From: Pacificispira sp033344895
Lineage (GTDB): Bacteria; Pseudomonadota; Alphaproteobacteria; UBA8366; Aestuariispiraceae
DNA length: 64,000 bases
Reading direction: 5' to 3'
NCBI GenBank assembly: GCA_965229685.1
Contig: OZ245920.1
Span: 3,720,001 to 3,784,000 of the forward strand
The position numbers and the translations under genes were made by a program. Numbering within the stretch: the stretch's first letter is position 1; each line of letters begins with the position of its first letter. The notes beneath the pieces were generated by a model that worked only from the letters and a program-made list of their open reading frames with translations, had not been told where the DNA came from and did no database searches. This document shows, piece by piece, positions 15,805-24,558 of this stretch.

Positions 15805-17367
15805 GTGTCGTCGACGTCGCGTCGGAAGCATCTCATCTGGATTTCGATCCTGGCCGGCCTGACAGCCGCGGCCATGGTGCTGCTTTTGAGCTGGTCCATT
15901 GCACTGTCGGATGCGTTCGACGACCTGCGTCTTCGCTATGACGGGTTCGAAGGGCGCGTCCGGGAGATCGCGGACGAGAATCGCAAGCTGTTCGACATGC
16001 TGGAACGGATTCCCGATCCGCCCTGCAGCGAACCCTTTCTGACCGCCATGCGTACCGCGCAGTTCCAGGCCGCCCATGTCCGGGATATCGGATACCTGGA
16101 AGATGACTGGCTGCTTTGCTCCTCAACCGGCGGCGTCCTTCCGGAACCGTTCAAGGACGAGATGGAAACCATCATGCTGCCGACGGGCGAGCGTCTGCTG
16201 ATGAACGTTCCGCTGGTCGTCACCCAGGGCGTGATCCAGGGCCACATCGTCTTTTCCGGCAATTTCAACATCGTCTTTCGGCGCGATTTCCTGAATTCCG
16301 CGCTGGAGTATGACGCGCATTCCACGGTCTATGTCCGGGACCGCGAGAACACCTTCACCCTGCTGCACGGCGATGCACGCAATCCGCCGCCCGACACGAT
16401 GGCGGAAAGCATCGGGATCGAAGACGGCCGCCTGACCCTGTCGGGGTGCAGCGATGCCGTGCGCGGAGCGCTTTGCGGCACCTTCGCCCTGCCGCTTCTG
16501 GCGCCGATGCGCGATCCGGTGACGACCGGACTGACCATCATTGCGGCATTCAGCGCGGGGATCGCGGCGGCCGGCATCTGCTTTGCGCGGCTGCGCAAGT
16601 TGAACCGCTTTCACAGAAGGTTCCTGCGCGGCTTCCGCTCATCGCGCTTTGAATGCCGTTACCAGCCCTTCGTCGACGCCAAGGACCACCAGACCCTCGG
16701 TTGTGAGGTCCTGGTTCGCTGGCGGGACGATGACGGCAGCATCGTGCCGCCGGACGCGTTTCTGCCGATTGTGCGCAGCAAGGGGCTGGGCGACGACCTG
16801 TTCCGGTTCGTGGTGGAACGCACCTTCCGCGATCTGGACCCGCTGCTGAAACAGAACCGCCTGAAGGTGTCGTTCAACGTCAACCCGACCGAATTCCGGA
16901 CCGACCTGTTGCTGAGCACCCTGCTGCCCTACCGCGAAAGCCATCCGGAGACCGAGATCGTCGTCGAGATCACCGAGGATGAACTTGCCAAGGCCCATGA
17001 GATCCGCAGCGCAGCCGGCGTCCTGCGCGGCCACGGCATTCGCGTGTCGATCGACGATTTCGGCACCGGCTATTCCTCGCTGAGTTATCTGGCGGACCTG
17101 CATCTAGACGAGCTCAAGATCGACCGCAGCTTCGTCATGGGACTGGAGGCGGACACGATCCGGGCGGAGATCGTCACCCGCATGGTGCAACTGGCCGGGG
17201 CCCTGAACACCACCATCGTCGCCGAAGGAATCGAGACCTATGAACAGGCCCAGCGCCTGACCGAAGCCGGCGTTCACGAATTGCAGGGCTATTTCTTTTC
17301 CAGACCCATGGAGCCGGACGCCTTCATCCAGCGGGTCCGCGGCGAACGCGCCACACCCGCCGCCTGA
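15805..17367 (+). CDS. Membrane-bound EAL-domain c-di-GMP phosphodiesterase with CSS-motif sensor
   Basis: 520 residues. Two membrane segments (about 9-32 and 237-258) bracket a periplasmic CSS-motif domain, with LLCSSTGG near residue 108 and further cysteines such as PPCSEPF; disulfide bonding of such domains is thought to control activity. The cytoplasmic EAL domain (about 275-510) has CEVLVRW (EVL in place of EAL), NVNPTEF, EITEDE, IDDFGTGYSSLSYL, LKIDRSFV, AEGIETYEQ and LQGYFFSRP, so the metal and substrate residues look intact. It should hydrolyse c-di-GMP. The start is GTG 15805 with GGAGGGG upstream at a long spacing. Confidence 0.88.
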   Translation: MSSTSRRKHLIWISILAGLTAAAMVLLLSWSIALSDAFDDLRLRYDGFEGRVREIADENRKLFDMLERIPDPPCSEPFLTAMRTAQFQAAHVRDIGYLEDDWLLCSSTGGVLPEPFKDEMETIMLPTGERLLMNVPLVVTQGVIQGHIVFSGNFNIVFRRDFLNSALEYDAHSTVYVRDRENTFTLLHGDARNPPPDTMAESIGIEDGRLTLSGCSDAVRGALCGTFALPLLAPMRDPVTTGLTIIAAFSAGIAAAGICFARLRKLNRFHRRFLRGFRSSRFECRYQPFVDAKDHQTLGCEVLVRWRDDDGSIVPPDAFLPIVRSKGLGDDLFRFVVERTFRDLDPLLKQNRLKVSFNVNPTEFRTDLLLSTLLPYRESHPETEIVVEITEDELAKAHEIRSAAGVLRGHGIRVSIDDFGTGYSSLSYLADLHLDELKIDRSFVMGLEADTIRAEIVTRMVQLAGALNTTIVAEGIETYEQAQRLTEAGVHELQGYFFSRPMEPDAFIQRVRGERATPAA

Positions 17368-17435
17368 CACCGTCCGCGCGCCTTGCCTAAGACGGCGCGA
17401 AGCGCGACAGTTTCTCCGACAAGGAGAAATGCCCC

Positions 17436-18662
17436 ATGAGCCAGTTCGAACTGACCCCGGAACAGATGGAATTCCGCGAACGCGCCCGCGCCTTCGCCCG
17501 GGAAACAGTGGCCCCACGCGCGGCGGAAGTCGACCGGACGGAGGCCTATCCCTGGGATATCGTCGAGGCCATGGCCGCGGAAGGGTTCTTCGGCATGACC
17601 ATTCCCGTCGAACATGGCGGCAAGGGGGCAAGTTTCCTGGACGCGACCTTGCTGATCGAGGAAATGGCCAAGGTCTGCGGCGTGACCGGGCGTATCGCGG
17701 TCGAGGCGAATATGGGCGCGATCTCTGCCGTCATGCAGTATGGCAGCGACGCACAGAAGAAGGCCTGCGCCGAGCGGGTTCTGTCCGGCGACAAGCCGGC
17801 GATCTGCATCACGGAACCGGATGCCGGGTCGGCCGCCACCGAAATGTCGACCCGTGCCGACCGGCGCGGCGACCGCTACATCGTGAATGGCGGCAAGCAT
17901 TGGATTACCGGCGGCGGAGTTTCCAACACCCACCTGATTTTTGCGCGCGTCTTTGACGAGTCTGGAGAGGATCAGGGCATCGGCGGCTTCCTGGCCTTTC
18001 GGGATGAGGCCCCCGATGGGCTGGTCATCGGCAAACGGGAACCGACCATGGGGCTGCGCGGCATTCCCGAAACCGAAGTCCTGTTCAACGATCTGGAAAT
18101 CCCGGCCGAACGCGTGGTTCTGCCGCCGTCGGGTTTCCGGCGCGGTTTCGCCGAGCTGATGAATGCCTACAACTCACAGCGTTGCGGTGCCGCGACGGTT
18201 GCGTTGGGTCTGGCGCAGGGGGCCTACGAACTGGGCATCGACTGGCTGAAGGAACGCGAACAGTTCGGTCGCCCCCTTGCCGAGTTTCAGGGCCTGCAAT
18301 GGATGGCGGCCGACATGTCGATCCAGCTGGATGCCGCGCGGATCATGATCCATCGCGCGGCGGCGAGCGCCGATCCCTTCCCGGACCCGCTGATGGCGGC
18401 ACAGGCCAAGGTCCTGGCGTCGGAATCGGCCATCAGAATCACCAATGACGCGCTGCAATTCTTTGGTGCGCGCGGCTATTCCAGGAACCGGCCCATGGAA
18501 CGGATCGCGCGCGATGCCCGCATGTTCACCATCGGTGGCGGCACGGCACAGGTTCTGCGGACCCTGATTGCAGGTCGCGTTCTGGACATGAAGACCCCGC
18601 AAACCCGCGACGGCTATTCCAAGCTGGCTACAAAACAGACTTCCAGAGCCGCCGCAGAATAA
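17436..18662 (+). CDS. Acyl-CoA dehydrogenase
   Basis: 408 residues with normal acyl-CoA dehydrogenase layout: N-terminal helices, the FAD/substrate loop CITEPDAGSAATEMST, GGKHWITGGG, LGLAQGAYELGIDWLKEREQFGRPL and a C-terminal FFGARGYSRNRPMER. It oxidises an acyl-CoA to an enoyl-CoA and passes electrons to ETF. Nineteen bases downstream lies a class III CoA transferase, suggesting the two activate and oxidise one organic acid; which acid cannot be read. The ATG at 17436 has AAGGAG about 10 bases upstream. Confidence 0.9.
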   Translation: MSQFELTPEQMEFRERARAFARETVAPRAAEVDRTEAYPWDIVEAMAAEGFFGMTIPVEHGGKGASFLDATLLIEEMAKVCGVTGRIAVEANMGAISAVMQYGSDAQKKACAERVLSGDKPAICITEPDAGSAATEMSTRADRRGDRYIVNGGKHWITGGGVSNTHLIFARVFDESGEDQGIGGFLAFRDEAPDGLVIGKREPTMGLRGIPETEVLFNDLEIPAERVVLPPSGFRRGFAELMNAYNSQRCGAATVALGLAQGAYELGIDWLKEREQFGRPLAEFQGLQWMAADMSIQLDAARIMIHRAAASADPFPDPLMAAQAKVLASESAIRITNDALQFFGARGYSRNRPMERIARDARMFTIGGGTAQVLRTLIAGRVLDMKTPQTRDGYSKLATKQTSRAAAE

Positions 18663-18681
18663 CTCTCAACGGAAAAGCAAG

Positions 18682-19920
18682 ATGACCGATACCCCGTTGC
18701 CGCTGGACGGCGTCCGCATACTCGACCTCAGCCGGATTCTGGCGGGCCCGACCGCAACCCAGTTGCTGGGGGATCTCGGCGCCGATGTGATCAAGGTGGA
18801 GCGCCCCGGCGCAGGCGACGACACGCGGAAATGGGGCCCCCCGTTCGTGACCGGCGATGGCGGGGAGCCGACGGATGAAAGCGCCTATTATCTGTCCGCC
18901 AACCGGAACAAGCGGTCGATCACCGTCAATCTCGCCAGCGCCGAAGGGCAGGCCCTGATCCGTCGCCTGATCCCGAAATGCGATATTCTGGTCGAGAACT
19001 ACAAGACCGGCGGGCTGAAGAAATACGGCCTGTCCTACGACGACCTGAAGGATGATTTCCCATCGCTGGTCTATTGCTCGGTCACCGGTTTCGGTCAGAC
19101 CGGCCCCTATTCCAGCCGTGCCGGATACGACTTTCTGGCACAGGGTCTGGGCGGGATCATGTCGCTGACCGGACCGAAGGACGGGCCGCCGATGAAATGC
19201 GGCGTCGGGATCGCCGACGTCATGTGCGGCATGTATGCAGCGACCTCGATCCTGGCCGCGCTGCGGCATCGCGACCGTACCGGCCAGGGCCAGCAGATCG
19301 ACTGCGCCCTGCTGGACACCCAGGTCGCCTGGCTGATCAATGAAGGATGCAATTACCTGCTTTCCGGTAAGCGTCCCAAACCCCAGGGGAACGAGCACCC
19401 GAACATCGTCCCCTATTCCGTCATGGAATCCAGCGACGGCTATTTCATTCTCGCCGTCGGGAACGATTCCCAGTACCAGAAATGGTGCGAATTTGCCGGG
19501 GCGTCGGAGTTGGCAACGGATCCGCGCTTCGCGACGAACTCGCTGCGTGTCCGGAACCGCGAGGCCCTCTACGCCGCCATGCCCGCCTATACCCGACTGA
19601 AGACCTCTGCCGAATGGATCGACGGCCTGGCAGCGCGCGGCGTCCCCTGCGGTCCGATCAAACATGTCGATGAAGTCTTCGAAGACCCGCAGATCGTCGC
19701 CCGCAACATGCGGGTCGACGTACCGCATCATCAGGCGGAATCCGGCACGGTGCCGCTGATCGCGAACCCGGTGAAGTTTTCCGAAACACCGGTCCGCTAC
19801 CGCCATGCACCGCCGACCCTGGGCCAGCACACCGAGGAAATCCTGAAGGAGGTGCTGGGCTGCGACGAAGCGGAGATCGCCGCCCTGGCGGAGACAGGCG
19901 CGATCACGCCCGGTGTCTGA
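18682..19920 (+). CDS. Class III CoA transferase (CaiB/BaiF family)
   Basis: 412 residues of the formyl-CoA transferase-like family: VRILDLSRILAGPTATQLLGD at the N-terminus, IKVERPGAGDDTR, NRNKRSITVNLAS, FGQTGPYSSRAGYDFLAQ, the IDCALLDTQVAWL region expected to carry the catalytic aspartate, and GVPCGPIKHVDEVFEDPQI. It transfers CoA between carboxylic acids. It is probably co-transcribed with the acyl-CoA dehydrogenase before it and is followed by a hairpin. The substrate is unknown. Confidence 0.9.
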   Translation: MTDTPLPLDGVRILDLSRILAGPTATQLLGDLGADVIKVERPGAGDDTRKWGPPFVTGDGGEPTDESAYYLSANRNKRSITVNLASAEGQALIRRLIPKCDILVENYKTGGLKKYGLSYDDLKDDFPSLVYCSVTGFGQTGPYSSRAGYDFLAQGLGGIMSLTGPKDGPPMKCGVGIADVMCGMYAATSILAALRHRDRTGQGQQIDCALLDTQVAWLINEGCNYLLSGKRPKPQGNEHPNIVPYSVMESSDGYFILAVGNDSQYQKWCEFAGASELATDPRFATNSLRVRNREALYAAMPAYTRLKTSAEWIDGLAARGVPCGPIKHVDEVFEDPQIVARNMRVDVPHHQAESGTVPLIANPVKFSETPVRYRHAPPTLGQHTEEILKEVLGCDEAEIAALAETGAITPGV

Positions 19921-19944
19921 ACGGAAGTTTGCTCCTGACAATGT

Positions 19945-19966
19945 TCCTGACAGAATGCTGTCAGGA
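19945..19966 (+). terminator. Hairpin after CoA transferase
   Basis: TCCTGACAG-AATG-CTGTCAGGA forms a perfect 9-bp stem with a 4-base loop, 25 bases past the stop. TCCTGACA is also present just upstream (19933-19940), allowing an alternative pairing. There is no T-run, so this could be an operator for the VOC gene rather than a terminator. Confidence 0.45.
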
Positions 19967-20014
19967 GGGGTGGCGTAAAAGACGCGGCATCGAAAACCCA
20001 ACGGGAGACAACCC

Positions 20015-20395
20015 ATGCCGTACACGCCGATGAATTTTGTTGTTTGGACCGAAATCCCTGTCAGTGATCTGGACAAGGGAACCGCCTTCTACAGCGATGT
20101 CTTCGGTATCGAAGTAAAGAAGAATGACGATGGGCCGAACCCCATCGCCATGTTCCCGACCTGGGACGATACCGGCGTCGCCGGACATCTCTATGTCGGT
20201 AAGCCGGCCAAGGATGCGTCCGGGCCGACGATCCATTTTGCCAGTCCCGGCAAATTGGAAGACACCGTCGCCAAGGTCGCCCCGGCCGGCGGCAAGGTGG
20301 TAAGCGATCCGATCGAAATTCCGCCTGGCCGCTTCACCTATTGCCAGGATCCGGACGGGAACTCCTTCAGCATCTTCGAAGCGAAGCAGGAGTAA
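20015..20395 (+). CDS. VOC (glyoxalase/bleomycin-resistance fold) family protein
   Basis: 126 residues. MNFVVWTEIPVSDLDKGTAFYSDVFG at the start and FTYCQDPDGNSFSIFEAKQ at the end are typical of single-domain VOC proteins, which are metal-dependent lyases, dioxygenases or binding proteins. No substrate can be assigned. A WYL-domain regulator starts 4 bases downstream, with its ribosome binding site inside the end of this gene, so the two are co-expressed. Confidence 0.85.
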   Translation: MPYTPMNFVVWTEIPVSDLDKGTAFYSDVFGIEVKKNDDGPNPIAMFPTWDDTGVAGHLYVGKPAKDASGPTIHFASPGKLEDTVAKVAPAGGKVVSDPIEIPPGRFTYCQDPDGNSFSIFEAKQE

Positions 20396-20399
20396 CCGG

Positions 20400-21110
20400 A
20401 TGCGACGCGCCGACCGCCTGTTCCAGATCGTCCAGCATCTGCGGGGCGGTCGGCTTGTCACCGCTGCGAAACTGGCGGAATGGCTGGAAGTATCCGAGCG
20501 CACGATCTATCGCGATATCTCCGACCTTCAGGGCTCCGGCGTGCCGATCGAGGGCGAGGCCGGCGTCGGCTATGTGATGCGCGCAGGGTACGATCTGCCG
20601 CCACTGATGTTCACGCGGGACGAGGTCGTCGCCCTGGTCGCCGGGGCCCGCCTTATCCGCGCCTGGGGCGGGGCCGCCATGGCCCGCGCCGCCGAAGAGG
20701 CCCTGATCAAGATCGAGACCGTGCTGCCGGACGAGGCGCGGGAGCGGGTCGCGCGGACGGAAATCCATGCCTTCGCGGTCGGGATGACGCCGGAGATCAG
20801 AACGCGGATAGACGCGCTGGATCTGGCAACCGACCGGCGGCAGCGTATCGAACTGCGATACCGCGACGAGGCGGGGCGGGAGACCCTTCGGACCGTTCGG
20901 CCGCTGGGCCTGTGGTTCTGGGGCAAGGTCTGGACCCTGATCGCCTGGTGTGAGATGCGCGACGATTTCCGCATGTTCCGCGTCGACCGGATCGCCGAAC
21001 TGACCGATACCGGCACGCGGTTCAAGCCCGAGCGTGGCTGCACCCTGACCGATTTCTATCGCGCCATGGAATCCGAAGGCCATTCAAGGCCCGGCTGCGA
21101 TCCGCCCTAA
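20400..21110 (+). CDS. YafY-type transcriptional regulator (HTH plus WYL domain)
   Basis: 236 residues. An N-terminal winged helix (RADRLFQIVQHLRGGRLVTA, then AEWLEVSERTIYRDISDLQ) is followed by a linker and a WYL-type ligand domain (RIELRYRDEAGRETLRTVRPLGL, WTLIAWCEMRDDFRMFRVDRI). The family usually represses adjacent genes, so the VOC gene just upstream is the likely target. Its stop overlaps by four bases the stop of the convergent chemoreceptor gene. Confidence 0.88.
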   Translation: MRRADRLFQIVQHLRGGRLVTAAKLAEWLEVSERTIYRDISDLQGSGVPIEGEAGVGYVMRAGYDLPPLMFTRDEVVALVAGARLIRAWGGAAMARAAEEALIKIETVLPDEARERVARTEIHAFAVGMTPEIRTRIDALDLATDRRQRIELRYRDEAGRETLRTVRPLGLWFWGKVWTLIAWCEMRDDFRMFRVDRIAELTDTGTRFKPERGCTLTDFYRAMESEGHSRPGCDPP

Positions 21111-22789
21111 AGGGATCGCACCGAGCGCAGGAAGTCGGTCACCGACTGGCTGAGCCGCCCCGATGCGCCGGACAGTTCGTGCACGACCTGATCCAGGCGT
21201 TCCGCCGCGCCGGCAGTCTGATCGGCAGAGTCGCTGACCGCCCCCATCGACTGGGTGATTTCCTGTGTCCCCGCGGAGGCCTGCTGCACCGTCCCGCTGA
21301 TTTCACGGGTTGCGGCGGTCTGTTCCTCCACCGCCGCGGCGATGGCACCGGCCATTTCAGCGACCTGACCGATTGTGCTGGCGATACGCTGGATGGCATC
21401 CACTGCGCCGTCCGTATTGTTCTGCACCGTCTGGATCTGGGTCGAGATTTCCTCCGTCGCCTTGCCGGTCTGCCCCGCCAGCGCCTTGACCTCGTTCGCC
21501 ACGACGGCGAAGCCCTTGCCGGCCTCCCCGGCGCGGGCGGCCTCGATGGTCGCATTGAGGGCCAGCAGATTGGTCTGTTCGGAGATGTCATTGATCAGGG
21601 AGATCACGTCACCGATTCGCTGTGCGGCCTCCGACAGGGCACCGACGGTCTTGTTGGACCGGCTCGCATCTTCCTGGGCATCCATGCTGACGCGGGTCGA
21701 TTGGGTCGCCTGGGACGAAATCTCCTGAATTGAGGCCAGCAACTCCTCCGTTGCCGCGGACACGGTCTGCATGTTGCCTGAGGTCTCGTCGGCCGCGCCG
21801 CGGACCGTCTCGGCCTGCTGCCGGGTCGAACTGGCAATGCTGGTCAGTTCGGCGACGGAGTCCTGCAGGCGCTTCAGGACAGCACTGATCTCGTCGACGA
21901 CGCCGCTGACCGTGGTGTCGAACTCGACGGTCAGTTTTTCGATCTCGGCGGCGCGCCGACGCTTTTCCTCATCGGCGGAGGCCTGTTCTTTCGCCAGACG
22001 ATCGGATTCCGTGAGGTTGATCTTGAAGACCTCAAGAGCCTTGGCCAGACGCCCGACCTCATCGCCGCGCGAGGTATGCGGAATTGCGACGTCCAGTTCC
22101 TGATCGGCAAGACGCGCGGTGGCATCGGTCACTTCCAGGATCGGCCGCGAGAGAGCCCGCCCGATCCAGAAGGCCAGGCCGACTGAGAGGACCAGCACGA
22201 CGGCCAGGGCCAGGATCGACCCGATTTGATAGAATTCGAAGAACGCGTCCGATTCGGATATGGCGGCCCCAAGGTTGTCGCGCTGCAGCGCCGTCAGCTG
22301 ATCGACGGTCTTCAGGACCTTCTCCAGATAGGGCCAGCCCTCGCCGGTGCGTTCGATCTCGATCGCCGTGTCGCGTTCGCCGCTCTTCATGGTCAGATCG
22401 ATCTGACGCTGCAGAACGTTGTCCCGCCAGGCGTCGATCGTCTCCCGGAATGTCGCGGCCGCATTGGAAAGTTCCGCATTGCCCGCACTCAACGACGCCA
22501 GTTGATCCAGACGGTCGTCCAACAGCGCACTGCGCTCGTCATAGAGCTTGGTCAGGTAGTCGTCCTCGGTGACGATAATGCCGCGAACCAGGGCCTGAAT
22601 ATCCAGGGTGTACATCTGGACTTCGCGCAGGACGACCGTGCGTTCCCATTCGAGATAGGTGCCCTCGGCCGTGTTCCGAAGCTTGTCGCTCTGCAGGATA
22701 TTGAAGATGCCGTAGGCGAGAACGATCACGACGATGACGCCGAACCCTGCGAACAGTTTTCGGCTGATGGTCCAATCCGAAAAACGCAT
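21107..22789 (-). CDS. Methyl-accepting chemotaxis protein
   Basis: 560 residues. One membrane helix near 11-30, a periplasmic four-helix-type sensor domain (about 31-185), a second helix (about 188-207), a HAMP domain (about 208-262) and a cytoplasmic signalling domain with the hairpin tip ISLINDISEQTNLLALNATI and AGKGFAVVANEVKALA. It signals to CheA; the C-terminus (SVRSL) lacks a CheR-tethering pentapeptide. The ligand is unknown. The 199-base region before it is shared with the divergent unknown gene at 22989. Confidence 0.92.
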   Translation of the reverse strand: MRFSDWTISRKLFAGFGVIVVIVLAYGIFNILQSDKLRNTAEGTYLEWERTVVLREVQMYTLDIQALVRGIIVTEDDYLTKLYDERSALLDDRLDQLASLSAGNAELSNAAATFRETIDAWRDNVLQRQIDLTMKSGERDTAIEIERTGEGWPYLEKVLKTVDQLTALQRDNLGAAISESDAFFEFYQIGSILALAVVLVLSVGLAFWIGRALSRPILEVTDATARLADQELDVAIPHTSRGDEVGRLAKALEVFKINLTESDRLAKEQASADEEKRRRAAEIEKLTVEFDTTVSGVVDEISAVLKRLQDSVAELTSIASSTRQQAETVRGAADETSGNMQTVSAATEELLASIQEISSQATQSTRVSMDAQEDASRSNKTVGALSEAAQRIGDVISLINDISEQTNLLALNATIEAARAGEAGKGFAVVANEVKALAGQTGKATEEISTQIQTVQNNTDGAVDAIQRIASTIGQVAEMAGAIAAAVEEQTAATREISGTVQQASAGTQEITQSMGAVSDSADQTAGAAERLDQVVHELSGASGRLSQSVTDFLRSVRSL

Positions 22790-22988
22790 GTTACCCCCAA
22801 GAAATTCCCATGGCCTTTTGGCAACTCTAACAGGAAATGCTGAACGATTGGTTTAAATTAGATATCTGACCCACGGAATACCCTGGCCGTCCGGGTGGGG
22901 TTAACCATAAATCCATTTCAGGAGTGCGTCCGTCTGTTTACCATGTATCGTGAAAGCGCATTGAGTACGAACTGTTGAAAGGCCACGG

Positions 22989-24023
22989 ATGGCAGAAGAA
23001 GCGAAACCGCCGGAAAGCGACCCGAGGGACAGCCTGCATATGCTTCCCCTGTCGATGATCCCCATCGACACACCGGTCTTGCGGCGCGCCCTTCTGGTCA
23101 AGAACAACCGGCTGGAAACCGCTGTGGAAATGTTCTCCGGCGCTGAATCGGGCAGCGGCCACATCTATCCGGCCGATCTGAAGGACAGCTTTCCGGAAGT
23201 CGATCAGGACACGCTGGATTCCGATGTGAAGAAGATCCGGAAGCTGGCCCTAATGCCCAGTTTCGATGTCTATTCCTGCCGAATCTCCATGCGATCCCTG
23301 GGCATCGAAGTGAACAATCAGCAGGACCTTCGTCTGTCGGATGAAAAGAATCTGGAACTGGCCGACCGCATGAAGGAGTTCACGCGCCCGTTGATCCTGC
23401 AGGTCTTCGGCGCGGAAATCGGTGGCACGGACAGCGCCTCGGACCTTATCGGATTACTGCGGAACCCCGACAAGGCAGAGGCGATGCGGCGGCTGAACAG
23501 GCTGGCCGAGGAATTGAAGATCAATGTCACGGAAATCCCGAACTTCATCGAGGATTACGGCGATATCTTCCTGTCGCTGGCCTATTTCCGGGACCGGCTG
23601 GACCATGTCGTGCCGATCATCGACAATTTCCTGGGCTGGCTGGATGAGTTGCGCGAGACGTGGATGATCAAGAATGATCGGCCCAAGGACAAACTGCTGA
23701 CCGCGGTCAATGCAGACCTTTCCGATATTTCCGGGTCGATCACGGGCCGGTTCGAAAGCTTCGACCGAAAGACCAAGGATTTCTGGGACGACATCTCCGC
23801 GGAGCGGTTCCGTGAAGTGCGCCGGCTGATCACCGATCACCATGTGACCGTGGGGGGCGTGCTGTGCGGCCTGACCCTGAAGATGGATCACTGGAACAAG
23901 AGGTTCACGAAGAAGAACCCGGGCGGCCCGCAGGCACGCCTCGAGTTCATCATGGGGGAGATCCTGCCCGGCCTGGACCAGATCAAGCGTCTGGAACAGC
24001 GGGCCGGCAGCGTCCGGAAATAG
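22989..24023 (+). CDS. Unknown soluble protein, paralogue of the protein at 42481
   Basis: 344 residues, no signal peptide or membrane segment, strongly helical and charged. I recognise no named family. It shares an ordered set of features with the 375-residue protein at 42481: MIPIDTPVLRRALLVK near residue 23 (there MTLFDSPYLSNAVFFK), MPSFD at 89-93 (there TPTFD), and, about 105 residues later, IFLSLAYFRDRLDHV...FLGWL (there ILFAWKGIAYYEYLF...FLIWL). I infer one family. It is divergent from a chemoreceptor, so a link to signalling is possible. The ATG at 22989 has only a weak ribosome binding site. Confidence 0.7.
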   Translation: MAEEAKPPESDPRDSLHMLPLSMIPIDTPVLRRALLVKNNRLETAVEMFSGAESGSGHIYPADLKDSFPEVDQDTLDSDVKKIRKLALMPSFDVYSCRISMRSLGIEVNNQQDLRLSDEKNLELADRMKEFTRPLILQVFGAEIGGTDSASDLIGLLRNPDKAEAMRRLNRLAEELKINVTEIPNFIEDYGDIFLSLAYFRDRLDHVVPIIDNFLGWLDELRETWMIKNDRPKDKLLTAVNADLSDISGSITGRFESFDRKTKDFWDDISAERFREVRRLITDHHVTVGGVLCGLTLKMDHWNKRFTKKNPGGPQARLEFIMGEILPGLDQIKRLEQRAGSVRK

Positions 24024-24037
24024 ACGTTCGGTCTGCG

Positions 24038-24469
24038 TTACTGGCTGATCGAAATCAGATAGGCCGCGACGTCGGCCGCCGCCTTCTCATCCCGCAGACG
24101 ATAGGTCATGGACGTGCGCCCGCGCGCGGAAACGCCGGCTTCCTCATTGAACTTCTCCAGAAACCCTTGCGGGTCCTGGACATAGGCGGCGATGTTTTCC
24201 GGTACCCAGACCAGTCCGGCGTCGGACGACGCCTGCAGGATCTTGGAATAGCGCGGGAAGTTTTCGGCCTGTCCGGCAGCCCGATTGCCGACGCCATGCA
24301 GGGACGGCCCGGTCTTCCGCTTGCCAGGTTCCAGCGAATGACAGGTATCGCAACGCGTTTCGAAAATCTTCTGGCCATTGGCCAGATCCGCTTCCGCCAG
24401 GGCCGGCGTGGCAAGACTGGTCAGAAACGCGGCGGCAAGAGCGGCCTTCAGGGCGGCGGTGTGGGTCAT
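24038..24469 (-). CDS. Periplasmic class I cytochrome c (c552-like)
   Basis: 143 residues with a signal peptide ending near PALA-EA (about residue 25), one heme site CDTCHSLEPGKRKTGPSLHG, and a late SMTYRLRDEKAAADVAAYL supplying the distal methionine. It is a mitochondrial-like c-type cytochrome that shuttles electrons in the periplasm. The ATG at 24469 has GGGAG 8 bases upstream. Its partner oxidase or reductase is not in the window. Confidence 0.9.
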   Translation of the reverse strand: MTHTAALKAALAAAFLTSLATPALAEADLANGQKIFETRCDTCHSLEPGKRKTGPSLHGVGNRAAGQAENFPRYSKILQASSDAGLVWVPENIAAYVQDPQGFLEKFNEEAGVSARGRTSMTYRLRDEKAAADVAAYLISISQ

Positions 24470-24558
24470 ACTGAAGCTCCCGGCAGGTAATCAGTGTAGA
24501 TATGAGCATATAGGGGCCGCCCCCGCCGGATAAACCAATGGGGCCTGCGGCAAATCGT

